Virus record (IMG/VR): IMGVR_UViG_3300007513_000245
Coordinates: 1 to 20,399 of that record
Strand: one strand, 5' to 3'
Source: a virus
DNA length: 20,399 nt
Position 1 is the stretch's first letter; each line of letters opens with the position of its first letter. Of the stretch, positions 13,792 to 20,399 are shown piece by piece. The notes under the pieces are model-generated. The model was given only the letters and a program-made list of their open reading frames with translations. It searched no databases and was not told the origin of the DNA. A program made the position numbers and the translations under genes.

Positions 13792-15729
13792 ATGGCTGCT
13801 TACAATGGAACAAGGCGAAAACTTACGGAAGGCTTAGTAGCGTACGTTAATGAGTTGTCTAGCAAAAGTTATCTTGGGGAGCCTACCACAAACTTTATAG
13901 AGACAGCAGAAAAAGATAACAAGTTTGATGTTCATACTGGTCTCGATTTTTATAGAATATATAGAGATAAAGATCCGAACCAACAAGGTATGTATAAGTC
14001 TTTGGCTCCCGGCTATATGAAAGATTCTGATGTCGTATATAAGAATAATTTTCCAAAAGAATCGTCTACCACAGCCTTAGGCAAACATGGCTTCCAAGGG
14101 ATATATTTAGATATAGGCTCGGAATACACTTTATCGGCAGACGTATTTGTTTCAGAGGGTCATCAAAGAACTGGACTACCTAATAGGGCAGTTTTGCAGG
14201 TAACCCCCATAAACCAAGCTTCTCAGTACGGGACTTACAACTTTTCAAAAAAAGGCACTTGGCAAACAGTGTCTATTCTTATTAAGCCTAGTTTGCTAAC
14301 TGGTACAGAAGCTAGTTCTGGTACAGGAGGAAGTTCCGGATCGTCAGGAACATCTGGAACTTCGGGAGTAATACAAACTTCTATTTATTATTCTGTATAT
14401 ATGAACCCTAGAGTTAATTACCCATACCAAACTTCACAAAGCGGTAATGCTCTTCACGGATATATACTTTATAAAAATTTTCAATTAGAAAAAAATAAAT
14501 CAGAGTATGCAGGTAGTGTGCATAGAACCCAGTTTTTACAAGGTCGTCCGGGAAAAAGCTCCAATTCTGTTCCTCATTCTAATAGGTCTGCATCTTCAGG
14601 GCTTGTTGATCTTAGTGGAAATAAAAATTCTTTTAATATTGGAACCGCAAGTTTTGATTCAGATGCTAGGCCTATCTTTTCGTCGAAGGGAAACTATGGG
14701 TCGTATTACAATCTTGGAATCACTTCTACAAAATCTGGTTCTTCGTCTTATTTATCCTTGAATAATTCTAGTAAAAAAACTTATGATTTTTGGGTAAATT
14801 TAAATTCTGTCACTGATGAATATTCTACTTTATTTTATTCTGATATAACCCAATCGGGCTCTTTTACATCATACGATAATATATCAAAGAAACAGCATAT
14901 TTATATTTATAATGGTCGAGTTTATTGTGACTTTTATAATTCTAGTGGTCTTTCTACTAGCTGCTTTACTAACAGCGAGGAAATAAGCGCAAGTAACACC
15001 CATAATATTAGCGTAGTAGTAGACACGATTTTAACAGAGAGAAAAATAAAGGTATACGTAGATGGTTATATTAAAAACATTACAGTAGTTAAGAATATTG
15101 AACCTCCACCTAACGTTACCTTAAAAACTTTTAATTTAGAAAAAGGGTCAAATTTACTAAGAAGAGGGCAGACGGTAAATTATAAAGTATCTTCTTATGA
15201 CGAAAAAGGAGAATCGGTAGCTAGCGCACTTAAAACAGTTTTAATTAAGAATAATTTTACTATAGTTAATCTAACTTGGTCTAATGTTCCGTCAGCTTTA
15301 GGTTTTTCGATCTATAGATCCACAAATCCCTTAGGTAAATTTGACGACAATTCATTATTAACAAAAGTAACAAATTTTTATTTTGGTGGAGACACTTCAA
15401 ATTCAATAATTTTTTCTGATGATAATTCAATTACCCCAACCAACGGAACGCCAAAAGACGTAAACGATTACAATAAATATTCTTTAATAAATACTGATTT
15501 TTATGACGGCTCAGATCTCAAAGCAACGATAGGGGGGTTTCCTAAAATAGGCGAGGCGGGAAAGAAAAATCACACAGAAGGCAAAATATACAAGGTTTCT
15601 ATTTATAAAAAAGCTTTGAATAGTAATCAGATTTTACATAACTACATACAAGGTTCTGAGGATTTTAATTTAAATAGTGTAAATTATAGTTTTGCAGCTT
15701 CAGCGAATAGTTCCACAGGAGGATATTAA
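13792..15729 (+). CDS. Large lectin-like adsorption protein (jelly roll, LamG and inserted Fn3-like domain)
   Basis: This is a 645-residue putative tail fibre or spike. The N-terminus (RKLTEGLVAYVNEL) precedes a carbohydrate-binding jelly-roll-like region (about residues 80-240, ending GYILYKNFQLEKNKSEYAG). That region is interrupted at residues 174-192 by a Gly/Ser/Thr stretch with SGTSGTSG. A LamG/concanavalin-like domain starts near residue 265 (GLVDLSGNKNSFN). Within it, residues about 437-552 look like an inserted fibronectin-III-type domain (PPPNVTL, NYKVSSYDEKGESVAS, LGFSIYRS). The LamG then resumes with GKIYKVSIYKKALNSNQILHNY. The C-terminus ends TGGY. Such folds bind sugars on host surfaces, so a receptor-binding role is inferred. 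The neighbours are a fibre-like gene and a second LamG gene whose SD site lies in the last codons of this one. Confidence 0.87.
   Translation: MAAYNGTRRKLTEGLVAYVNELSSKSYLGEPTTNFIETAEKDNKFDVHTGLDFYRIYRDKDPNQQGMYKSLAPGYMKDSDVVYKNNFPKESSTTALGKHGFQGIYLDIGSEYTLSADVFVSEGHQRTGLPNRAVLQVTPINQASQYGTYNFSKKGTWQTVSILIKPSLLTGTEASSGTGGSSGSSGTSGTSGVIQTSIYYSVYMNPRVNYPYQTSQSGNALHGYILYKNFQLEKNKSEYAGSVHRTQFLQGRPGKSSNSVPHSNRSASSGLVDLSGNKNSFNIGTASFDSDARPIFSSKGNYGSYYNLGITSTKSGSSSYLSLNNSSKKTYDFWVNLNSVTDEYSTLFYSDITQSGSFTSYDNISKKQHIYIYNGRVYCDFYNSSGLSTSCFTNSEEISASNTHNISVVVDTILTERKIKVYVDGYIKNITVVKNIEPPPNVTLKTFNLEKGSNLLRRGQTVNYKVSSYDEKGESVASALKTVLIKNNFTIVNLTWSNVPSALGFSIYRSTNPLGKFDDNSLLTKVTNFYFGGDTSNSIIFSDDNSITPTNGTPKDVNDYNKYSLINTDFYDGSDLKATIGGFPKIGEAGKKNHTEGKIYKVSIYKKALNSNQILHNYIQGSEDFNLNSVNYSFAASANSSTGGY
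15717..15722 (+). promoter_or_regulatory. Consensus ribosome binding site deciding the start of the second lectin-like gene
   Basis: AGGAGG, within the last codons of the preceding gene, lies 8 bases before the ATG at 15731. It favours that start over the in-frame ATG at 15692. Confidence 0.85.
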
Positions 15730-15730
15730 A

Positions 15731-16588
15731 ATGTCAAGTAAAGTAAATTACGGTAAGTATAGAGTTAATACAGATGGGCTGGTATTTAGGGTAGATGGCT
15801 ATAGCCAAAGAAGTTATAATCACAACACGCAGATTTGGAAAGATCTAAGTCCCAGTGGATTAGACGTTACGTTGACTGAGACCGGCTTGTATGATGAGAC
15901 AAGTGGCTATTATAAATTTAGAAAAGGTGCTAGCGAAAATGATTTTGGAGCTATATCTGGCGCGAACTTTTCTGGCTTGAGATCATTAGGGGTTCTAAAA
16001 GATGAAGAATCAAGTTTTTCTATAGAAGTTTTCTTTGAGATAAAAAGAGATCTCTCTACTTACCCTGATGACGGAGCCGTGCTTTTCGGAAATACTGATC
16101 ATAATAAAAATGGATACTCGTATGGTATAGTTACTATGACAGGGAACGGAGATGGAACCACAAATCAAATTAGCGGATTGAAAGCTTTTATAGCTTCTAA
16201 TAAGTTTGAATCAGCCACAGTTAATAGCCCGTGGACCGGTTTAGAAGTTGTGCTTTCTGATACTAGTGACCCATCTATCTCTGGATCTAGTTTTCGTCAT
16301 GCTGCTATGACATATGATGGCAGCAACGGGAGAATGATAGGCTATTTGGATGGCGTTGTCAAAGGTACTGGCACTTACCCTCTACCAAATATTAACGCAA
16401 GTAATATAGGTGGTTTTCATACTGGTACAGTAAATGGTACCTATCAACAGTTTTACATAGGAGGGAACGCAAGCTCTGGCTTAAATACTAATATAGGAAT
16501 GGTTGCATGTTACAACAGAGCTCTTTCCAGTGGTGAGGTGTACGGTAACTGCAAGGCTGTAAAACACAGGTATGGCGGCGGATATTAA
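15731..16588 (+). CDS. LamG/concanavalin-like lectin fibre protein
   Basis: This is a 285-residue protein, with the start fixed by the AGGAGG site. Almost the whole length is one LamG/concanavalin A-like jelly roll: GLVFRVDGYSQRSY, WKDLSPSGLDVTL, SFSIEVFFEIKRDLS, FRHAAMTYDGSNGRMIGYLDGVVKG, then QFYIGGNASSGLNTNIGMVACYNRALSSGEVYGNC. The last two are the classic late strands of the fold. The beginning (GLV..V..YS..SY) and the end (GGGY) echo the larger lectin-like protein before it, so the two may be paralogues or share an assembly partner. The fold typically binds glycans, and a role in adsorption is inferred. It carries no collagen-like segment. A 38-base AT-rich gap without a clear terminator separates it from the glycosyltransferase gene. 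Confidence 0.88.
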   Translation: MSSKVNYGKYRVNTDGLVFRVDGYSQRSYNHNTQIWKDLSPSGLDVTLTETGLYDETSGYYKFRKGASENDFGAISGANFSGLRSLGVLKDEESSFSIEVFFEIKRDLSTYPDDGAVLFGNTDHNKNGYSYGIVTMTGNGDGTTNQISGLKAFIASNKFESATVNSPWTGLEVVLSDTSDPSISGSSFRHAAMTYDGSNGRMIGYLDGVVKGTGTYPLPNINASNIGGFHTGTVNGTYQQFYIGGNASSGLNTNIGMVACYNRALSSGEVYGNCKAVKHRYGGGY

Positions 16589-16626
16589 TTTTTGAAAACA
16601 AACTTCTTAATTGTTAAAACTAAACA

Positions 16627-19299
16627 ATGGAGCAGTTTAAAAAAGAAGACTTAATGGGGCGTCAAGAAGACGCAAAAGAGGTAATATTAAAATTAGGATG
16701 CGAGTCTTTTGGGGATTCTCTTTGCTCTACGCCTACGTTAAGAAAATTAGCTAAATCTTATGGTAAAAAAATAATAGTATGCTCCCATAAGCCTTTCGTA
16801 TTCGAAAATAACCCTTATGTAAAATTCCATATACATGTTAACGATTTCAAAGAAGAGTTTCGAGAGCAATACGAAGTATTAGAAACTTTTCAATTAAATT
16901 CAAATGGAATGAGCTTAAAATATGGTAGTGTTGACATAAGGAAAATTCATTGTACCAATTTAGGATTTGATCTAAAACCAAATGAAATGCATTGTGAGTA
17001 TTATCCGAGCCCAGTTAATTTTGAAGAGTCGGATGAGAATTTTTTGAATTCAGAAAGTTATATTGTAATACATATATCTAAAACTTGGCCAAGTAGAACA
17101 TGGCTAAAATCAAATTACGAAGAGTTAATAACAAACATTAATAAAGCGGGTTACAAAGTTGCCCTTATTGGTTTCGATCAAGCCAAAGAGCCCGGAAGTA
17201 ATAATTATGATAAATCTTGTTATAATTTTGAAGATTTTGTTTTCGAGGGCGTTAGTTTTTTAAACAGAACATCTTTAGATCAAGACTTTGAAATAATTAA
17301 AAAAGCTAATATTTGTGTTACTTGTGACACAGGGATATTGCATTTAGCTGGGTGTACTGACACGGAGATTATTTATATAGGAGGCTCAATAGATCCAGCA
17401 TTAAGAGCTCCATATAGGCACGGGGGTCAAGATTATAAATTTTCCTTTGTCGGAGGCGAATGTAAGATCTTTTGCGGGTCTAATATAAAATATTGCATAA
17501 CAGAGCACGCTGAGCTAAATAGTTTCCCTCTTATCTCAGAATGTTTAGAGAAGAAACCTTCTTTTGAGTGTCATCCTACTAACGAGCAGGTTTTTAAAAA
17601 AATAGCAGAAGTCAATTTAAGGAATTTAAAAGAAGCAACTTCGGAGAAGAAGAAAGTCCTTGTGGAGTTCCATAGTTCAGCCTTGGGGGATTCTGTAGCT
17701 TGGATGCCTTACGTGGAGAAATATAGGTTAAAAAATAATTATGAAGTATATTGTTCAACTTTCAGAAATGAATTATTTGAAAGAGAATATCCGGAAATCA
17801 AATTTATTAAACCCGGAGAGGTAGTTGAGGGAGACTGCGATGTTATTATAATGGGTTGGAAAAAAAATCAGGAAACAGGAGAACTCTATCCGCCCCTAAA
17901 TATAAGAAATGACAGCTTACAAAAAACTGCATCCTTCTGTCTCGGTTTAGAAGATCACTCAGAGCTAAAACCTAAAATACATATAGAAAATAAAGAAAGA
18001 CAGATAGAGGGTAAGTATGTTTGCATAAGTGTTCAATCTACGGCTCAAGCTAAATATTGGAATAATGAGGAAGGCTGGAGAAAAACTGTTAAATATTTAA
18101 AGTTACTAGGGTATGAGGTCGTATGTATAGATAGGCATGCTCAATTTGGAAAAGAAGACCAAGGATATAACTATATACCAGAAGGAGTTATAGATAAAAC
18201 AGAGGAAGACAACATACAAGAGAGAGTAACGGACTTGTATAATTGTGAGTTTTTCATAGGCTTACCTTCGGGCTTGTCTTGGCTAGCTTGGGCTCTTGAT
18301 AAAGAAGTGGTAATGATAAGCGGGTTTAGTGATCCGAAAACTGAATTTCGTACTCCTTACAGGTTAATCAATAGGGATGTTTGTAATTCTTGTTGGAACA
18401 AAGAAGAATTTGATAGAAGTAATTGGAATTGGTGCCCTTACCACGAAGGAACAGAAAGAGAATTCGAATGCACTAAAAAAATAACCTTTGAAGATGTAAA
18501 AAAAGAAATAGACAGGGCTATTAATTTCACAGAGTTAGAAAAAGAAGGGAAAATAACTTTTGATGGACTTACGCAAAATATGTTAAAGCTACCTGATAAT
18601 AATTTTTTAGGGTTAGATCTCCAATGGAAGGAGATATTCATGGATCAAGTTTATGAATCACTTTCTCCTGTAGAAAAAGGTGACGTGGTTTTAGACGTTG
18701 GGGCAAACGTAGGCTTCTTTTCGCAATTTGCAATGTGGAAAAAAGCTTCTAAATGTTATTCCGTTGAGCCGGTTCTTTCTAATTTTGAAACATTAACTAA
18801 TTGGATAAATACTTCTAAAGATAGGGGCAAGTTTCATCTTATTAATGCAGCCATAGGAGACAAAGATAAACCTCTATACGAAAACTTTTTCATGAATAGT
18901 GACGAAAATAACCACAAGGAAATAGAAATAATTAAATTAAGCGATTTTTTTAAAAAATATCATTTCGAAAATTTTGATTTTATTAAATTAGATTGCGAAG
19001 GCGCAGAGTGGTCTATACTTAACGATAAAGAAGAGTTAGATCTACTAGTCGAAAAAACAAAAAAAATAGCAATGGAGGTACACTTAAGATTAGGCTGGGC
19101 GGAAAATGCGCACATTTTTGACTTCAATTTTGATTTTATTGATAAATTTATTAATAAAGGGTTTAACATAAAATTTACTGATGTATCTGGTTTGGACATC
19201 ACAAACTCTATATTAAATAATGAAAAAATACCGGACCAAGATAACCTTTTAGCGCATGATTATTACAGACAAATTATGTTTTTTGCTCAAAAAAGATGA
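16627..19299 (+). CDS. Trimodular glycosyltransferase-O-heptosyltransferase-FkbM methyltransferase
   Basis: This 890-residue enzyme has three domains. Domain 1 (about 15-330) is a GT9-like glycosyltransferase with VTCDTGILHLAG (D234) and YIGGSIDP. Domain 2 (about 343-650) closely resembles the autotransporter O-heptosyltransferases (TibC/BAHT family): FIGLPSGLSWLAWALDKEVVMISGF, then the Cys cluster C586, C589, C603, C615 (NSCWN...WNWCP...FEC) that binds iron in that family. Domain 3 (about 680-885) is an FkbM-type SAM methyltransferase with VLDVGANVGFF at 688-698 and FIKLDCEGAEW. TibC-type enzymes put heptose on Ser of adhesin repeats; FkbM enzymes methylate sugars. It sits among Ser/Thr-rich fibre genes, so it may glycosylate fibres and cap the sugar; changing host glycans is the alternative. 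The start lacks an SD site, and the ATG at 16654 is also possible. No membrane segment is seen. Confidence 0.9.
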   Translation: MEQFKKEDLMGRQEDAKEVILKLGCESFGDSLCSTPTLRKLAKSYGKKIIVCSHKPFVFENNPYVKFHIHVNDFKEEFREQYEVLETFQLNSNGMSLKYGSVDIRKIHCTNLGFDLKPNEMHCEYYPSPVNFEESDENFLNSESYIVIHISKTWPSRTWLKSNYEELITNINKAGYKVALIGFDQAKEPGSNNYDKSCYNFEDFVFEGVSFLNRTSLDQDFEIIKKANICVTCDTGILHLAGCTDTEIIYIGGSIDPALRAPYRHGGQDYKFSFVGGECKIFCGSNIKYCITEHAELNSFPLISECLEKKPSFECHPTNEQVFKKIAEVNLRNLKEATSEKKKVLVEFHSSALGDSVAWMPYVEKYRLKNNYEVYCSTFRNELFEREYPEIKFIKPGEVVEGDCDVIIMGWKKNQETGELYPPLNIRNDSLQKTASFCLGLEDHSELKPKIHIENKERQIEGKYVCISVQSTAQAKYWNNEEGWRKTVKYLKLLGYEVVCIDRHAQFGKEDQGYNYIPEGVIDKTEEDNIQERVTDLYNCEFFIGLPSGLSWLAWALDKEVVMISGFSDPKTEFRTPYRLINRDVCNSCWNKEEFDRSNWNWCPYHEGTEREFECTKKITFEDVKKEIDRAINFTELEKEGKITFDGLTQNMLKLPDNNFLGLDLQWKEIFMDQVYESLSPVEKGDVVLDVGANVGFFSQFAMWKKASKCYSVEPVLSNFETLTNWINTSKDRGKFHLINAAIGDKDKPLYENFFMNSDENNHKEIEIIKLSDFFKKYHFENFDFIKLDCEGAEWSILNDKEELDLLVEKTKKIAMEVHLRLGWAENAHIFDFNFDFIDKFINKGFNIKFTDVSGLDITNSILNNEKIPDQDNLLAHDYYRQIMFFAQKR

Positions 19300-19688
19300 A
19301 AATAGAAATATCAAATGGAGAAATATTAGATAAGTTATCTATATTAGAAATTAAAATAGATAACATAACAGACGAACTGAAGCTAAGTAACGTAAGAAAG
19401 GAACATTCTGTCCTAAAAGAAACCCTTGGTGATCCGCCTTGGGCTGCTCATATTTTTAGGGATTATGGCTTTTATGACCAACTCAAAGAGATCAATGAAC
19501 AACTTTGGGTCATCGAAGATAACATAAGAATAAAAGAAAAAAACCAAGAATTTGATTCAGAATTTATTTCATTAGCGCGTTCAGTATACGAAACAAACGA
19601 TAAAAGAGCGGAAATAAAAAAAGAAATAAACATATACACAAAATCGAGCCTAATAGAGGAAAAATCCTACGAAGATTACTCTCAATAA
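19296..19688 (+). CDS. Small helical protein resembling DUF6165
   Basis: This is a 130-residue soluble, helical, charged protein. Its start overlaps the last 4 bases of the glycosyltransferase gene (ATGA), so translation is likely coupled. The N-terminus MKIEISNGEILDKLSILEIKIDNI, followed by NVRKEHSVL and repeated Glu/Lys helices, resembles from memory the DUF6165 family of small proteins of unknown function, which I associate with glycosyltransferase gene neighbourhoods. No catalytic motif is present. Coupling to the enzyme suggests a helper of glycosylation, perhaps a binding partner, but that is inference. Assignment to the family is moderate; that the gene is real is well supported by overlap, length and coding pattern. 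Confidence 0.8.
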   Translation: MKIEISNGEILDKLSILEIKIDNITDELKLSNVRKEHSVLKETLGDPPWAAHIFRDYGFYDQLKEINEQLWVIEDNIRIKEKNQEFDSEFISLARSVYETNDKRAEIKKEINIYTKSSLIEEKSYEDYSQ

Positions 19689-19707
19689 TGTGTAATTTAA
19701 TGAGAGT

Positions 19708-20399
19708 ATGGCGGTTAAAAGGTATGTTGGCGACAAGCTGGTCGGTTTGGATAGCGAAAAAGACGGTGTTTTAAACACGGTCTCTGAAGGTGCTAACTAC
19801 TATTCGTCTGATTCTCCCTACAACGTATATATAAGACAAAATAACGCTTGGCAACAAATAAGCGGAGGTGGGGGCGGTAGCTTAAACGTTACCGAAGTTA
19901 ATGATCCATCTAGTGATGTTTCTGTATCGAACGTAAGTACTATACAGTTTGACGTTGATTCAGGTTTTGCTTTATCTAGCCCAAGTTCTGGTGTCGTTAA
20001 GGTCGCAATGGAGAGCACCTTTAAGACTTGGCATGTTTTCGAAGATCCCGGTGATACAACTTCTGTCGATATAATAGCTACTGCTGTAGACGAAATAGAC
20101 ATCAAAGCTGGGACTAATATTACCTTGTCTGCAACGACTACTGCTGGTTCAAAAGGTATAGTAATTAATGCGCCAAATTTAGATGGCACTTCTGGTACTT
20201 CTGGTACTTCAGGATCAGATGGTATATCAGGTACTTCAGGATCAGATGGTATATCAGGTACTTCAGGATCAGATGGTATATCAGGTGCTTCCGGTACTTC
20301 GGGATCAGATGGAACGGCAGGTGCTTCCGGTACTTCGGGATCAGATGGAACGGCAGGTTCAAGTAATACCAACTCTGGTACTTCGGGATCAGATGGAAC
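19708..20399 (+). CDS. Collagen-like fibre protein, 3' end beyond window
   Basis: The reading frame is open from the ATG at 19708 to the window edge (230 codons) with no stop, so the gene continues outside. GAGAGT just upstream may serve as a weak ribosome site. The N-terminus MAVKRYVGDKLVGLDSEKDG resembles the docking region of phage structural proteins. A GGGGG linker follows near residue 56, then a beta-rich domain with TFKTWHVFEDPGD and KAGTNITLSA. From about residue 161 to the edge it is a Gly-X-Y array without proline: GTS, GSD, GIS, GAS and GTA triplets, with one break (NTNS). Such arrays form trimeric collagen-like shafts in phage fibres. The dense Ser/Thr next to an O-glycosyltransferase gene makes it a candidate sugar acceptor, which is inference. 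Confidence 0.85.
   Translation, partial: MAVKRYVGDKLVGLDSEKDGVLNTVSEGANYYSSDSPYNVYIRQNNAWQQISGGGGGSLNVTEVNDPSSDVSVSNVSTIQFDVDSGFALSSPSSGVVKVAMESTFKTWHVFEDPGDTTSVDIIATAVDEIDIKAGTNITLSATTTAGSKGIVINAPNLDGTSGTSGTSGSDGISGTSGSDGISGTSGSDGISGASGTSGSDGTAGASGTSGSDGTAGSSNTNSGTSGSDG
20221..20394 (+). repeat. In-frame tandem repeats encoding the collagen-like array
   Basis: Two exact 27 bp units (20221-20247 and 20248-20274) are followed by two near-identical 36 bp units (20275-20310 and 20311-20346) and a diverged 48 bp unit (20347-20394). All units end in GGATCAGAT or a close variant. Unit lengths are multiples of 3, and the first four are multiples of 9, so Gly-X-Y phase is kept when units are gained or lost. 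Confidence 0.92.

Noticed and set aside
14507-14761. 84-codon plus-strand frame inside the large lectin-like gene
   Set aside because: It is an out-of-frame shadow; the main frame has clear jelly-roll and LamG patterns throughout.
16589-16626. Possible terminator or promoter between the lectin and glycosyltransferase genes
   Set aside because: It is AT-rich, but no stable hairpin with a T tract and no recognisable promoter pair was found.
19818-20372. Long minus-strand open frame rich in Pro/Glu/Val repeats
   Set aside because: It is the antisense image of the Gly-X-Y repeat gene. The plus-strand frame has the collagen pattern, a normal start and agreement with all neighbours.
20221-20394. 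CRISPR-like array
   Set aside because: Repeats are contiguous without unique spacers, and they are in frame within a Gly-X-Y coding region.

Overview
The window reads as part of the genome of a tailed double-stranded DNA phage (Caudoviricetes), probably from a marine or other aquatic virome. It carries a virion-assembly module followed by an adsorption (fibre) module. Every convincing gene is on the + strand. Genes are packed tightly, with overlaps or gaps of a few bases, and base composition is AT-rich. No integrase, repressor, tRNA, rRNA or host housekeeping gene is visible. Good Shine-Dalgarno sites (GAGGAGG, AGGAGG, GGAGAA) and rho-independent terminators point to a bacterial host that uses ordinary SD initiation. 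The host cannot be named from this sequence.

Bases 1-7650 hold packaging and portal genes. In order they are a coiled-coil protein in the small-terminase position, an ERCC4/XPF-type nuclease, the large terminase, a Ser-Gly-rich fibre-like protein, the portal, and a tubulin/FtsZ-superfamily GTPase with both active-site loops intact. Bases 7713-8428 hold a small probable virion protein and a strong terminator. Bases 8474-12464 hold the head-assembly block: an acidic protein of unknown role, a prohead protease-scaffold polypeptide with an internal in-frame start for a separate scaffold, a decoration-like protein, the major capsid protein, and a second terminator.

Bases 12523-16588 hold a Lys-rich protein with a SAP-like segment, a second fibre-like protein whose N-terminus matches the one near the portal, and two lectin-like (LamG/concanavalin-fold) proteins. 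Bases 16627-19688 hold an 890-residue enzyme made of a GT9-like domain, a TibC/BAHT-type O-heptosyltransferase domain and an FkbM methyltransferase, followed by a small protein resembling DUF6165. A collagen-like Gly-X-Y protein built from 27 and 36 bp tandem repeats starts at 19708 and runs off the window.

Two parts stand out. One is the FtsZ-like GTPase placed between portal and head genes. The other is the glycosyltransferase-methyltransferase fusion next to Ser/Thr-rich GTSGTSG fibres, which could be a phage-encoded system that decorates its own fibres with sugar. The alternative is modification of host surface glycans. The nested scaffold and the shared regulatory sequences are smaller but testable points. 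All functions come from motifs and gene order read by eye; no database search was run.
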